64,000 nt of DNA from Sphaerisporangium corydalis (lineage in GTDB: Bacteria > Actinomycetota > Actinomycetes > Streptosporangiales > Streptosporangiaceae): the NCBI RefSeq assembly GCF_025506355.1, contig NZ_JANZYP010000015.1, positions 1-64,000 of the forward strand, read 5' to 3'. The notes under the pieces were generated by a model. That model saw only the letters and a program-made list of their open reading frames with translations. It was not told where the DNA came from and did no database searches. Both the position numbers and the translations under genes were made by a program. Positions 32,722 through 41,938 of the stretch are shown in pieces (positions within the stretch are counted from its first letter, which is position 1; the number at the start of each line of letters is the position of its first letter).

Positions 32722-33624
32722 ATGAACGGCCGGAGCAGCAACAGGAAGCCGCGCGACGCCCATGCCGTCACGCCGCCGGCCAAGGGCCGGCTGAGGGCGC
32801 TCGCGCGCAAGCCCGCCGCCTGGGTGGGCGCGATCGTGCTGGGCGCGCTCGCCGTGCAGCTCACCGACGCCTCGTCGGGCGTCATCGAGAGCTGGCTCCC
32901 GGTGGCCGACCTGGTGGACAAGCTGTCCTCGGGAGGCCCCGTGCGGGCCGTGGCCCTGGAAGGGGCGCCGGGCCCGAGCTGGTGGGTGCTGCCGCGCTCC
33001 GGCGTCGACCCGGCGGAGATCACGTTCAAGGGGCTCGGCGACTACTCGACGTTGAACAGGCTGGGCGCGGCCGACGTCAGCAGGACGTTCTCCTCGCTGA
33101 TCCTCACGGGGAACCGGCACCGGCCGGTGAGCGTCGAGAACATCCTGATCTCGGTGAAGAGGTGCGCCGCCCCGCTCGACGGCGACCTGATGGAGCACGG
33201 GTACCAGGGAGGGGCCGAGGAGAAGATCTATCTGAGCGCCGACCTTGACGCGCGGAACCCCGTCCTGGTGGACAACTCGGGGAAGCCCTACTTCACCGGC
33301 CCGAAGGCGCGCAGGCTCGTCCTTGCGAAGGACGCCTCCCAGTCGTTGCTGCTGAACGTGACGACGACGCGGAGGTACTGCGAGTGGACCATCATCGTGG
33401 AGTACTTCGCCGACGGTGAGCCGCACCGCCTGGAGGTCATGAACCGCGGGGGCCGGCCGTTCCGCACGAGCGCGGTCCTTCCCAAGGGCCGCGCGTACAC
33501 GGGGACCGTGCTGGTCACCGACCCGTCGCTGTCGGCGTACATGAAGACACCGCTGAAGCGGTACTGCGCGGACCCCCTGGCCGCGACCTCCGAGATCTGC
33601 TCGCGGCGCCCCCAGCTCAAATGA
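32722..33624 (+). CDS. Single-pass membrane protein with extracytoplasmic domain
   Basis: A 300-residue protein. A basic N-terminus and one helix (WVGAIVLGALAVQLTDAS, about 35-52) precede an extracytoplasmic beta-rich domain with paired cysteines (VKRCAAPL, RRYCEWTI, KRYCADP, SEICSRR). The start is ATG at 32722; a GTG two codons upstream is possible. Function unknown; probably expressed with the preceding membrane-protein gene, 88 bp away. Confidence 0.7.
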   Translation: MNGRSSNRKPRDAHAVTPPAKGRLRALARKPAAWVGAIVLGALAVQLTDASSGVIESWLPVADLVDKLSSGGPVRAVALEGAPGPSWWVLPRSGVDPAEITFKGLGDYSTLNRLGAADVSRTFSSLILTGNRHRPVSVENILISVKRCAAPLDGDLMEHGYQGGAEEKIYLSADLDARNPVLVDNSGKPYFTGPKARRLVLAKDASQSLLLNVTTTRRYCEWTIIVEYFADGEPHRLEVMNRGGRPFRTSAVLPKGRAYTGTVLVTDPSLSAYMKTPLKRYCADPLAATSEICSRRPQLK

Positions 33625-33683
33625 CCGGGCCGCACCCGGGCGTCACCGGCCGGCGGGCGTCGCGGGTCAGCGCGTGTTCCGGC

Positions 33684-34238
33684 TCAGCCGGTGGGCGGGG
33701 TGAACGGGGAGCCGTGGCCGGGGATGATCAGGGCGGGGCGCAGCTCCAGCAGGCGGCGGCGCGAGGTCATGAGCTCGCTGAGGTCCTCGGCGAGCGGGTC
33801 CTCGTCCGGGCCGTCCGCGGTCCACCACAGGTGCGTCGCGGCCACCAGCCCGTCGCCGGTCTCGGCCAAAGTTGTGATGTCCTGCCAGGTATGCCCGGGG
33901 GTCCGCATCAGGCGCACCGACGGCGAGAGCGCGAACCCGTCGGCGTCGCGGTCCTCCCAGACGTCGTCGTGGTAGATCGCCCAGTGGTCGTGGAAACGCG
34001 CGTGGGAGAACAGCGCGGCGTTCAGGGTGTGGTCGGGGTGGTGGTGGGAGAACACCACGTCGGTCACGTCCTCGGGCGCGAGACCGAAGCCCTTGATGGG
34101 GTCCAGGATGAGCCGCCGGTCGGCCACCATGCCGGGGTCCACGACGGCGACCAGATCGCCGTCGAGCAGCAGCGTCACCGTGCCGGCCACCCGATCCCCG
34201 ATGTACCCCTCGGCCAGGACATGGACGGTCGCGGTCAC
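33684..34238 (-). CDS. MBL-fold metallo-hydrolase
   Basis: A 184-residue enzyme. SHHHPDH (about residue 64), TPGHT, the ATHLWW segment and the C-terminal PGHGSPF supply the metal ligands of the metallo-beta-lactamase fold. It is a compact member similar to hydrolases of unknown substrate, related in outline to lactonase or glyoxalase II types. Single gene, convergent with the membrane-protein gene on its left and divergent from the DUF1203 gene. Confidence 0.85.
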   Translation of the reverse strand: MTATVHVLAEGYIGDRVAGTVTLLLDGDLVAVVDPGMVADRRLILDPIKGFGLAPEDVTDVVFSHHHPDHTLNAALFSHARFHDHWAIYHDDVWEDRDADGFALSPSVRLMRTPGHTWQDITTLAETGDGLVAATHLWWTADGPDEDPLAEDLSELMTSRRRLLELRPALIIPGHGSPFTPPTG

Positions 34239-34453
34239 GGTGTGCCCCTTCTCAGCGGTGGCTCGCGGGCGGATGTGCCGTCCGTCCCTGAGCCGGGTGA
34301 CGTTCTCGTTGTAGCACCTCAGGGGCCACGAGCCGAGATGCCATGCCGTCGGCGCCCCGGCGAGCGGCCGTTTGTGTCACCGGCCGGGGAGGGGGTTACG
34401 CCAGGACCGATTTCCGCCAGCGCGGCGCCGTGGCACGACGCGAGGATGGGTCC

Positions 34454-34951
34454 ATGACGAACTTCGTGGCGACGGCCATCGACCCCGACACCCTTGCCCA
34501 GCTGCGTGTGCGCGACGACGCCGGGCTCACGCCCAGGGTGACCGTGTACGACGAGGGAGGCGAGCCGATGCGGTGCTGCCTGCGTTACAGCAATGCGGGC
34601 GAGCGGATGGCCCTGGTCTCGTACGCGCCGCTGCGCCGGTGGGCGGCGCGCACCGGCGCCGAGCCGGGCCCGTACGAGGAGCTCGGCCCGGTGTTCGTGC
34701 ACGCCGAACCGTGTGGCGGGCCTGAGGGGACGGGGTTCCCTATCGGTATGGGCGGCGAGCGGCGCGTGTTCCGCGCGTACGACAAGAGCGGCGCCATCCT
34801 CGGCGGCCGGCTGGTGGACCGGCACGCGAGCAAGGACGCCGCCGCGTCTGAGGCGGTCCTGGCCGAGCAGTTCGCCGACCCGGCCGTGGCGATGGTGCAC
34901 GTGCGTTGCGTGGAGTTCGGCTGCTTCCTGTTCGAGGTCCACCACGCCTGA
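34454..34951 (+). CDS. DUF1203-family protein
   Basis: A 165-residue protein. The pattern DEGGEPMRCCLRYSNAGE, PVFVHAEPC and the closing MVHVRCVEFGCFLFEV matches the conserved but uncharacterised DUF1203 family, which is widespread in proteobacteria and actinobacteria. Conserved cysteines are present. No function known. Confidence 0.8.
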   Translation: MTNFVATAIDPDTLAQLRVRDDAGLTPRVTVYDEGGEPMRCCLRYSNAGERMALVSYAPLRRWAARTGAEPGPYEELGPVFVHAEPCGGPEGTGFPIGMGGERRVFRAYDKSGAILGGRLVDRHASKDAAASEAVLAEQFADPAVAMVHVRCVEFGCFLFEVHHA

Positions 34952-35031
34952 CCTCCAAGCCTGATCGCCCCGGGTCCCCCGTCTACGGAGGGCCCGGCGG
35001 CGTGATGGGATGTGCTGCGGGAGGTATGGAC

Positions 35032-36006
35032 ATGGACTACGTCAGGCTTGGTTCAACCGGTATGAGGGTGTCCCGGATCTGCCTTGGGATGATGAGCTAC
35101 GGCGACCCGTCCAAGGGGCCGGACTGGGTGCTCGACGCGGAGGGCGGCGAGCCGCTCGTGCGCCGGGCCGCCGACGCGGGCATCACCTTCTTCGACACCG
35201 CCGACACCTACTCGGTCGGCGCCAGCGAGGAGGTCACCGGACGGCTGCTCCGTGAGATCTTCCCCCGCCGCGAGGACTACGTGCTCGCCACCAAGGTCTT
35301 CTTCCCCGTCGAACAGGCGACCAACGACAGGGGGCTGTCACGTAAGCACATCCACGCGGCCATCGACGCCTCGCTCACACGCCTGGGCACCGACTACGTG
35401 GACCTCTACCAGATCCACCGCTGGGACGACCACACGCCCATCGAGGAGACGATGCAGGCACTGAACGACGTCGTGCGTTCCGGCAAGGCGCGCTACCTCG
35501 GCGCCTCCTCCATGTTCGCGTGGCAGTTCGCCAAGGCCCAGCACGTCGCCGAGGTCAACGGCTGGACGAAGTTCGTGTCGATGCAGAACCACTACAACCT
35601 GCTCTACCGGGAGGAGGAGCGGGAGATGATCCCGCTCTGCCTGGACCAGGGTGTGGGGCTGATCCCGTGGAGCCCGCTGGCGCGCGGCCTGGTGGCCAGG
35701 GCCGGCTCGCCGGACCTGGCGACGACCCGAGGGGACGCGGACGGCCGCATCGAGGAGCTGTACGGCGGGCCGAGCGACGGCGCGGTCCTCGACCGGGTCG
35801 CCGAGGTCGCCACCGGGCGCGGCGTCTCCCCGGCCCAGGTGGGCCTGGCCTGGCTGCTCGCCCAGCCCGGCGTCACCGCCCCGATCATCGGCGCCACCAA
35901 GGACCTCCACGTGGACGACGCCGTCGCCGCCGAGGCCCTCACCCTGACCGACAAGGAACTCACCTCCCTCGCCGAGCCCTACCAGGACCGCCCCATAGCC
36001 CACTGA
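35032..36006 (+). CDS. Aldo/keto reductase
   Basis: A 324-residue NADPH-dependent oxidoreductase with a TIM barrel. FFDTADTYSVG (catalytic Asp/Tyr), VLATKV (Lys) and YQIHRWD (His) are the tetrad regions, and PIIGATKDLHVDDAV is the cofactor loop. The second ATG was chosen because GGGAGG is then seven bases away. It resembles YajO-type reductases of unknown physiological substrate. A good rho-independent terminator follows. Confidence 0.9.
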   Translation: MDYVRLGSTGMRVSRICLGMMSYGDPSKGPDWVLDAEGGEPLVRRAADAGITFFDTADTYSVGASEEVTGRLLREIFPRREDYVLATKVFFPVEQATNDRGLSRKHIHAAIDASLTRLGTDYVDLYQIHRWDDHTPIEETMQALNDVVRSGKARYLGASSMFAWQFAKAQHVAEVNGWTKFVSMQNHYNLLYREEEREMIPLCLDQGVGLIPWSPLARGLVARAGSPDLATTRGDADGRIEELYGGPSDGAVLDRVAEVATGRGVSPAQVGLAWLLAQPGVTAPIIGATKDLHVDDAVAAEALTLTDKELTSLAEPYQDRPIAH

Positions 36007-36027
36007 CCCCGCCCCGTGAACGCGCCC

Positions 36028-36065
36028 CGGCCCGCCGTGCTCCGCGGCGGGCCGTTCCTTTTCCC
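36028..36065 (+). terminator. Rho-independent terminator
   Basis: Arms CGGCCCGCCG (36028) and CGGCGGGCCG (36045-36054) with a 7-nt loop, followed by TTCCTTTT. It lies 22 bp past the aldo/keto reductase stop. Confidence 0.8.
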
Positions 36066-36210
36066 GATCTCGCCGGTCAGGGCCCGTTCCTCCGATCGCG
36101 TCACCCCAGACCTTCACATGACTTAGAGTTGTCGAGTGTTTACCTTGCGCGATCGCGAGGTGGGTCCGCCCGCCGGCCGCCCTCGCTCGCTCACGGAGAG
36201 GACTTAGCCT

Positions 36211-36804
36211 GTGACCATGACCATCGAGTTCGATCAGCACCGGACCGGTCGTCCCTGGACGCGGGAGGACACCCGGGATCTGCCGGACGGATTCCGATAC
36301 GAGATCGAGGATGGAAACCTCATCGTGATGAACTCCCCCTCCCCCGGGCACCAGTTCGTGGCGAACCGGCTGATGCGCGTCCTCGATGACGCGGCGGAGG
36401 TGGCCGGGCTCGATCTGGTGGCGGTGGGGCCGGTGGACGTGGCCGTTCCGGGGGCTCGTGGCGGGTATCGCAGCCCGGACGTCGCCGTGATCGCCGGCGA
36501 GCTCACGGAGGGCGGGTACGAACTGCTCCTCGGCGGTGACATCCTCCTGGCGGTCGAGATCACCGGGAAGGACGCCATCACACGGGACCTGATCACCAAA
36601 TGCCGCGTGTACGCGGACATCGGCATTCCGTTCTACTGGGTCGTGCGCATCGACGAGCCGGAGCCGAAGGTCGTCATGTTCGAGCTCGACGGCCGCGAGT
36701 ACACGGAGGCGCGGACGGTGGGAGCGGGAGAGTCGGCGACGGTCACCGAACCCTTTCCCGTCACCATCGAGCCCCTTGCCCTGACGCGCCGTCCCCGGGC
36801 GTAG
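36211..36804 (+). CDS. Uma2-family restriction-endonuclease-like protein
   Basis: A 197-residue protein. LPDGFRYEIEDGNLIVM, YRSPDVAVIAG and LAVEITGKDAITRDLITKCRVYADIGIPFYWVV give the PD-(D/E)xK fold of the Uma2/DUF820 family. This family is expanded in cyanobacteria and actinomycetes, where its role is unsettled. GTG at 36211 is used; an ATG two codons in is equally likely. Confidence 0.85.
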   Translation: MTMTIEFDQHRTGRPWTREDTRDLPDGFRYEIEDGNLIVMNSPSPGHQFVANRLMRVLDDAAEVAGLDLVAVGPVDVAVPGARGGYRSPDVAVIAGELTEGGYELLLGGDILLAVEITGKDAITRDLITKCRVYADIGIPFYWVVRIDEPEPKVVMFELDGREYTEARTVGAGESATVTEPFPVTIEPLALTRRPRA

Positions 36805-36873
36805 ATCGTCTCTGTCGCGGCCCGGTTCCGTAACGGTGCGGCGGGGGGTGGGGGAGGTCCGTAAGCTTGGGGG

Positions 36874-38559
36874 ATGGGGCGGGCTAATGATGGGGCGGCG
36901 GCGGCGCTGGAGGAGTACGCGGACCTGTTCGCCATGAACGGGGGCGACGCCTTCCGGGTGCGGAGTTACCAGAAGGCGGCCAAGGCCATCGCGGGGCATC
37001 CCGAGGACATCTCGAAGGTCGACGTCCGGCGGGTGCCCGGGGTCGGCGAGGCCATCGCGAAGAAGATGGAGGAGTGGCTCCAGCGGGGCAGCTTCCGGCA
37101 GCTCGACGAGTTGCGCGTCGTGGTCCCCGACGGGGTGCGGCGGCTGACGCGCGTCGCGACGCTCGGCCCGAAGAAGGCGGTCTACCTGTACCGGGAGCTC
37201 GGCATCGACTCCCCCGAGGCGCTGGCCGAGGCGATCCACCAGGGCAGGCTCGCGGGGTTGCGCGGGTTCGGGGCCAAGACCGAGGAGAACCTGCTCAAGG
37301 GCATCGAGCAGCTCCAGCGGGCCGGCGAGCGGGTGCACATCGGCGTGGCCATGGACCTGGCCGAGCGTGTCATCGCCTCGCTCCCGGCCGAGCGCGCCGC
37401 CTACGCCGGGTCGCTGCGCCGGATGAAGGACGTGGTCGGCGACGTCGACATCCTGGCCGTCGGGCCGGAGTCGCTCATGGAGGTCTTCAAGAAGCAGCCG
37501 TACGTCGCCGAGGTGATCGCGAGCGGGCCGCTGAAGACGTCGGTCCGCACGGTACAGGGCCTGCAGGTCGACCTGCGGGTAGTGCCGGCCGCCTCATGGG
37601 GCGCGGCGATGCAGTACTTCACCGGCTCCAAGGAGCACAACGTGCTGCTGCGCGAGATGTGCGTGAAGCGCGGCTGGAAGCTGTCGGAGTACGGCCTGTT
37701 CGAAGGTGAGACGGTCATCGCCTCGGAGACCGAGGAGGAGATCTACGAGGCGCTCGGCATGCAGTGGGTGCCACCGCCGCTGCGCGAGGACGGCGGCGAG
37801 GTCCAGGCGGCCCTGCGCCGCCGGCTGCCCGAGCTGGTGACCCTCGCCGACCTCAAAGGCGACCTGCACACCCACACCGACCTGACCGACGGCATCGCCA
37901 CCCTCGAGGACATGGTCGAGGCCGCCGCCCGGCGCGGGTACGCGTACTACGCGGTCACCGACCACGCGCCGAACCTGTTCATGCAGCGCATGACGCTGGA
38001 GAAGGCGCTGGAACAACGCGCCCGGCTCCGCCGGCTCCAAGACGAATATCCGGACATGCGGTTGCTGCACGGCACCGAGCTCAACATCGACCCGGACGGC
38101 GAGGTCGACTGGCCGGCGGAGGTCCTGGAGGGCTTCGACGTGTGCGTGGCCTCGGTGCACTCGCACTTCACCCAGTCGCGCGAGGAGATGACCCGCCGGT
38201 TCATCACCGCCTGCGAGAACCCCAACGTGCACATCATCGGCCACCCCACCACCCGGAAGATCGGCAAGCGCCCGCCCGTGGACGCCGACTGGGAGGCCGT
38301 CTTCGAGGCGGCGGCGCGCACCGGCACCGCCATGGAGATCGACGCCTACCCCGACCGCGCCGACCTGCCCGCCGACCTGGTGCGGCTCGCCCGCCACCAC
38401 GGGGTGAAGTTCTCCATCGACAGCGACTCGCACGCCGTGCCGCACATGGACAACCTGCGGTTCGGCGTCGGCCTCGCCCAGCGGGCCTGGCTGACCACCG
38501 ACGACGTGATCAACACCTGGCCGCTCGACCGCCTGCTGTCCTTCCTCGGCCGCGCCTGA
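36874..38559 (+). CDS. polX: DNA polymerase X family protein with PHP exonuclease domain (PolX)
   Basis: A 561-residue protein. The N-terminal 8-kDa-like and pol-beta domains (NDGAAAALEEYADLFAM, helix-hairpin-helix VPGVGEAIAKK, catalytic GDVDILAVG) are followed from about 335 by a PHP phosphoesterase domain. Its metal-ligand blocks are DLHTHTDLTDG, VTDHAP, HGTELNI, SVHSHF, GHPTTR and SDSHAV. Family members fill gaps in base-excision repair and have 3'-5' exonuclease activity. Full length; all acidic catalytic residues are present. Confidence 0.95.
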   Translation: MGRANDGAAAALEEYADLFAMNGGDAFRVRSYQKAAKAIAGHPEDISKVDVRRVPGVGEAIAKKMEEWLQRGSFRQLDELRVVVPDGVRRLTRVATLGPKKAVYLYRELGIDSPEALAEAIHQGRLAGLRGFGAKTEENLLKGIEQLQRAGERVHIGVAMDLAERVIASLPAERAAYAGSLRRMKDVVGDVDILAVGPESLMEVFKKQPYVAEVIASGPLKTSVRTVQGLQVDLRVVPAASWGAAMQYFTGSKEHNVLLREMCVKRGWKLSEYGLFEGETVIASETEEEIYEALGMQWVPPPLREDGGEVQAALRRRLPELVTLADLKGDLHTHTDLTDGIATLEDMVEAAARRGYAYYAVTDHAPNLFMQRMTLEKALEQRARLRRLQDEYPDMRLLHGTELNIDPDGEVDWPAEVLEGFDVCVASVHSHFTQSREEMTRRFITACENPNVHIIGHPTTRKIGKRPPVDADWEAVFEAAARTGTAMEIDAYPDRADLPADLVRLARHHGVKFSIDSDSHAVPHMDNLRFGVGLAQRAWLTTDDVINTWPLDRLLSFLGRA

Positions 38560-38624
38560 GCGTCCGCCCCCGGCTGCGTGTTTGGATGTCCACTCTGTCG
38601 ATCGACCGGATTAGGGCTCACATC

Positions 38625-39560
38625 ATGACGAACATCGGCAACACTGACCTCTCGGTCTTCCCGTTGTGCCTGGGTGGCAACGTCTTCGGCTGGACGGCGG
38701 ACCGGGACACCTCGTTCGCGGTCCTGGACGCCTACGCCGAGGGCGGCGGGAACTTCGTGGACACCGCGGACGCCTACTCGGCGTGGGTGCCCGGCAACGA
38801 GGGGGGCGAGTCCGAGACGATCATCGGCGAGTGGATGGCCGAGCGCGGCAACCGCGACTCCGTCGTGATCGCCACCAAGGTCGGCAGGCAGCCCGGCGCC
38901 ATGGGGCTCTCCGCGCGCAACATCCGCGTGTCGGTGGAGGGGTCGCTGCGCCGGCTCGGCACCGACAGGATCGACCTGTACTACGCCCACGCCGACGACA
39001 AGGACACCCCGCTGGAGGAGACGCTCACCGCGTTCGACGAGCTGGTCCGCGAGGGCAAGGTGCGTCACATCGGCGCGTCGAACTACGGCGCCGACCGGCT
39101 CAAGGAGGCGCTGGACGTCTCCGCGCGGCTGGGCGTCGCCCGGTACGCCGTCCTGCAGCAGCCCTACAACCTGGTGGAACGCGAGGGGTACGAGGGGCGG
39201 CTCGAAGAAGTGGCCGCCCGCGAGGGCGTGTCCAGCCTGCCGTACTACGGCCTCGCCAGGGGGTTCCTGAGCGGGAAGTACCGCCCGGGGGTCACCGTCG
39301 ACTCGGCGCGGGCCGGCGGCGCCGCCCCGTACCTGAAGACCGAGCGGGGCCGCCGGGTGCTGGAGGCCCTGGACAAGGTGGCCGCGGCCCACGACGCCGA
39401 GGTGGCGGCCGTGGCGCTGGCGTGGCTGCTCAGCCGGCCCACCGTCGCGGCCCCGATCGCCAGCGCCAGGGTCCCCGAGCAGGTCCCGGCCCTGCTGGCC
39501 GCCGCCGACCTGATCCTGTCGCCGGACGAGGTCGCCCTGCTGGACCAGGCCTCCGCCTGA
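38625..39560 (+). CDS. Aldo/keto reductase
   Basis: A 311-residue enzyme distinct from the one at 35032. Tetrad regions are FVDTADAYSAW, VIATKVGR and YYAHADD. It follows polX by 65 bp, possibly co-transcribed. Similar to oxidoreductases of the YghZ/YajO-like group; substrate unknown. Confidence 0.9.
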   Translation: MTNIGNTDLSVFPLCLGGNVFGWTADRDTSFAVLDAYAEGGGNFVDTADAYSAWVPGNEGGESETIIGEWMAERGNRDSVVIATKVGRQPGAMGLSARNIRVSVEGSLRRLGTDRIDLYYAHADDKDTPLEETLTAFDELVREGKVRHIGASNYGADRLKEALDVSARLGVARYAVLQQPYNLVEREGYEGRLEEVAAREGVSSLPYYGLARGFLSGKYRPGVTVDSARAGGAAPYLKTERGRRVLEALDKVAAAHDAEVAAVALAWLLSRPTVAAPIASARVPEQVPALLAAADLILSPDEVALLDQASA

Positions 39561-39607
39561 CCGTTCCGCCTGGGGGACCAGGCCTCCGTGGACCGGGCCT
39601 GACGCAG

Positions 39608-39639
39608 CCGGGCCCGCCGCGCGGTGGCGGCGGGCCCGG
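39608..39639. terminator. Bidirectional hairpin between convergent genes
   Basis: A 13-bp perfect stem (CCGGGCCCGCCGC / GCGGCGGGCCCGG) with loop GCGGTG, between the converging reductase and symporter genes. A second hairpin GCCCCCG-AGA-CGGGGGC lies at 39711-39727. Confidence 0.65.
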
Positions 39640-39758
39640 TCGCGGGACCGTGGAGGTGAGGGGGACCCGCGGCCGGGCGGCTGAGGGGATCGCCCCCGGA
39701 TCGCACCGGAGCCCCCGAGACGGGGGCCCCGATGCTCACCGGGAGGGGGCTCCGGCCG

Positions 39759-41369
39759 TCAGTGGTAGACCGCCTTCTCCGCGCCGGCGCCGGTGAGGGA
39801 ACGGACCTCGATCTCGGCGTACTTCTGCGCGTTGAACTCCTTGCTCAGCCTCGTGCCGATGTACCCGGCGAGGAAGCCGAGCGGGATCGAGACCAGGCCC
39901 GGGTTCTCCAGCGGGAACCAGTTGAACTTGGCGTCGGGGAACAGCGATGTCGCCGTGCCCGAGACGACCGGGGAGAAGATCACGAGGAGGACGGCGGAGG
40001 TGAGGCCGCCGTAGATCGCCGAGACCGCTCCCGCGGTGTTGAACCGCTTCCAGAACAGGCTGTACAGGATGGCGGGCAGGTTGCCCGACGCCGCCACCGC
40101 GAACGCCAGCGCCACCAGGAACGCCACGTTGAGGTCCTGCGCGAAGATCGCGAGGACGATCGCGACGGCGCCGATGGCGAACGCGGCGATCCGGGCGACC
40201 CTGATCTCCTGCGCGTCGGTCGCGGTGCCCCGCTTGAACACGTGGGCGTACAGGTCGTGGGCGAAGCTCGACGACGAGGCCAGCGTCAGGCCCGCGACGA
40301 CCGCGAGGATCGTGGCGAACGCGACGGCGGCGATGACCGCGAGCAGGATCGTCCCGCCGGTGTCCCCGAAGATGAGCTGGCCCACCTTCTGGGCGAGCTG
40401 TGGTGCCGCGGTGTTGCCCGCCTTGTTCTGCTCGGCGATGGCCTTGCTGCCCACCAGGGCGGCGGCACCGAAGCCGAGGACCAGGGTGAGCAGGTAGAAC
40501 ACGCCGATGATGCCGATGCCCCAGATGACGGACTTGCGGGCGACCTTGGCGGTCGGCACGGTGTAGAAGCGGATCAGGATGTGCGGCAGGCCGGCCGTGC
40601 CGAGCACGAGGGCGAGGCCCAGGCTGACCAGGTCGAGCTTGCTCGCCAGGCCCTTGGCCTCCACGCCGTACTTGAGCCCGGGCTCCAGGAACGCCGCGCC
40701 CTTGCCGCTCTGCTGGGCGGCGGTGCCGAGCAGGCTGGAGAGGTTGAAGCCGAAGTGGGCGAGCACGAGGATCGTCACCAGGGCGGCACCGGTCATCAGC
40801 AGCACGGCCTTGACGATCTGCACCCAGGTCGTGCCCTTCATGCCGCCGACGACCACGTAGACGATCATCAGCAGGCCGACGACCACGATCGTGCCCGCCT
40901 TGCCGGCCGGCGAGGTGATGCCGAACAGCAGGCCCACCAGGGCGCCGGCGCCGACCATCTGGGCGAGCAGGTAGAAGATGCTGACCGTGATGGTCGACAC
41001 GCCGGCGGCGGTGCGTACCGGGCGCGGGCTCATGCGGAAGGCCAGCACGTCGGCCATCGTGTACTTGCCGGAGTTGCGCATCAGCTCGGCGACGAGCAGC
41101 AGCGCGACCAGCCAGGCGACCAGGAAGCCGATCGAGTACAGGAAGCCGTCGTACCCCGAGAGCGCGATGATGCCCGCGATGCCGAGGAACGAGGCGGCCG
41201 ACATGTAGTCGCCGCCGATGGCCATGCCGTTCTGGAGGCCGGTGAACGAGCGGCCGCCCGCGTAGAAGTCGGTGGCGTTCTTGGTGTGGCGGCTCGCCCA
41301 GAAGGTGATGCCGAGCGTGGCCGCCACGAAGATCACGAAGAGCGTGATCGACAGTGCGTGGTTATTCAC
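39759..41369 (-). CDS. actP: Cation/acetate symporter (ActP-like, SSS family)
   Basis: A 536-residue sodium:solute symporter with about 13 helices. ATDFYAGGRSFTGLQNGMAIGGDYMSAASFLGIAG and GTAGLPHILIRFYTVP are characteristic of ActP, which takes up acetate and other short monocarboxylates. Start GTG at 41369 overlaps the end of the DUF485 gene by eight bases, the usual actP arrangement. A Crp-like site precedes the pair. The second symporter pair at 41.9-44.2 kb is a paralogue. Confidence 0.9.
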   Translation of the reverse strand: MNNHALSITLFVIFVAATLGITFWASRHTKNATDFYAGGRSFTGLQNGMAIGGDYMSAASFLGIAGIIALSGYDGFLYSIGFLVAWLVALLLVAELMRNSGKYTMADVLAFRMSPRPVRTAAGVSTITVSIFYLLAQMVGAGALVGLLFGITSPAGKAGTIVVVGLLMIVYVVVGGMKGTTWVQIVKAVLLMTGAALVTILVLAHFGFNLSSLLGTAAQQSGKGAAFLEPGLKYGVEAKGLASKLDLVSLGLALVLGTAGLPHILIRFYTVPTAKVARKSVIWGIGIIGVFYLLTLVLGFGAAALVGSKAIAEQNKAGNTAAPQLAQKVGQLIFGDTGGTILLAVIAAVAFATILAVVAGLTLASSSSFAHDLYAHVFKRGTATDAQEIRVARIAAFAIGAVAIVLAIFAQDLNVAFLVALAFAVAASGNLPAILYSLFWKRFNTAGAVSAIYGGLTSAVLLVIFSPVVSGTATSLFPDAKFNWFPLENPGLVSIPLGFLAGYIGTRLSKEFNAQKYAEIEVRSLTGAGAEKAVYH

Positions 41370-41694
41370 TGATCGTCCCCTCGACCTCACCGCGAAGCTT
41401 GCCTGACAGCGGGTCGAGCTTCTTGTCCGCGTGCCGGGCGTACGCCCACGCGATCAGGAATGTCGACACGAACTGCAGAATGCCGAAGATCAACGCCACG
41501 TTGACGTTGCCGAAGACCTTGGTCCCCATGAAGCCACGCGCCCACCCCGAAAGCACCACGTACAGCAGGTACCAAAGGAGGAAGCCCACGGTCACCGGAA
41601 AGGCCCAGTTGCGGTAGCGCCGGCGCAGCTCCTGGAATTCGGCACTGGCCTGCACCTGTTCATATGTGGATGACTCATCATGCTGAGTGGCCAC
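41362..41694 (-). CDS. DUF485-family membrane protein (ActP partner, YjcH-like)
   Basis: A 110-residue protein with two helices (WAFPVTVGFLLWYLLYVVL and VALIFGILQFVSTFLIAWAYA). It is the small protein normally encoded just before actP. GTG at 41694 was chosen because GGGAGG then stands four bases away. It is translationally coupled to the symporter and probably assists its function or assembly. Confidence 0.88.
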   Translation of the reverse strand: MATQHDESSTYEQVQASAEFQELRRRYRNWAFPVTVGFLLWYLLYVVLSGWARGFMGTKVFGNVNVALIFGILQFVSTFLIAWAYARHADKKLDPLSGKLRGEVEGTISE

Positions 41695-41708
41695 GAGACC
41701 TCCCACGT

Positions 41709-41724
41709 TGTGATCTGGATCACG
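41709..41724. promoter_or_regulatory. Crp/FNR-type binding site
   Basis: TGTGATCTGGATCACG fits the TGTGA-N6-TCACA consensus of actinobacterial Crp/GlxR-type regulators with one mismatch. It is 15 bp upstream of the DUF485 start. Acetate uptake genes are known Crp/GlxR targets in other actinobacteria. Confidence 0.6.
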
Positions 41725-41869
41725 CTTACCGTAGGAGAGGCGCGGGGGCGTCGCGGAGAGGCCGGGAGGTGATTGTCGCCAAGCCGTCCCGACCCGTCGC
41801 TCACGGGGCGGGGTCCTGCGCCCAAAGGCGGGTTCCGCGCGACGAACGGCGGGCCCTCACGGGCCGGAC

Positions 41870-41938
41870 GGGCGGTGCGGGTCCCTGGACGCAGGTCGGA
41901 CGGGCGGCTCCGCGCGGGTCTCTGGACGCGGGCCGGTC
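41870..41938. repeat. About 36-bp x2 direct repeat
   Basis: The sequence GGACGGGCGG followed by CTGGACGC occurs twice in succession between the two symporter loci, with internal substitutions. It overlaps the end of the second symporter gene. Confidence 0.5.
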
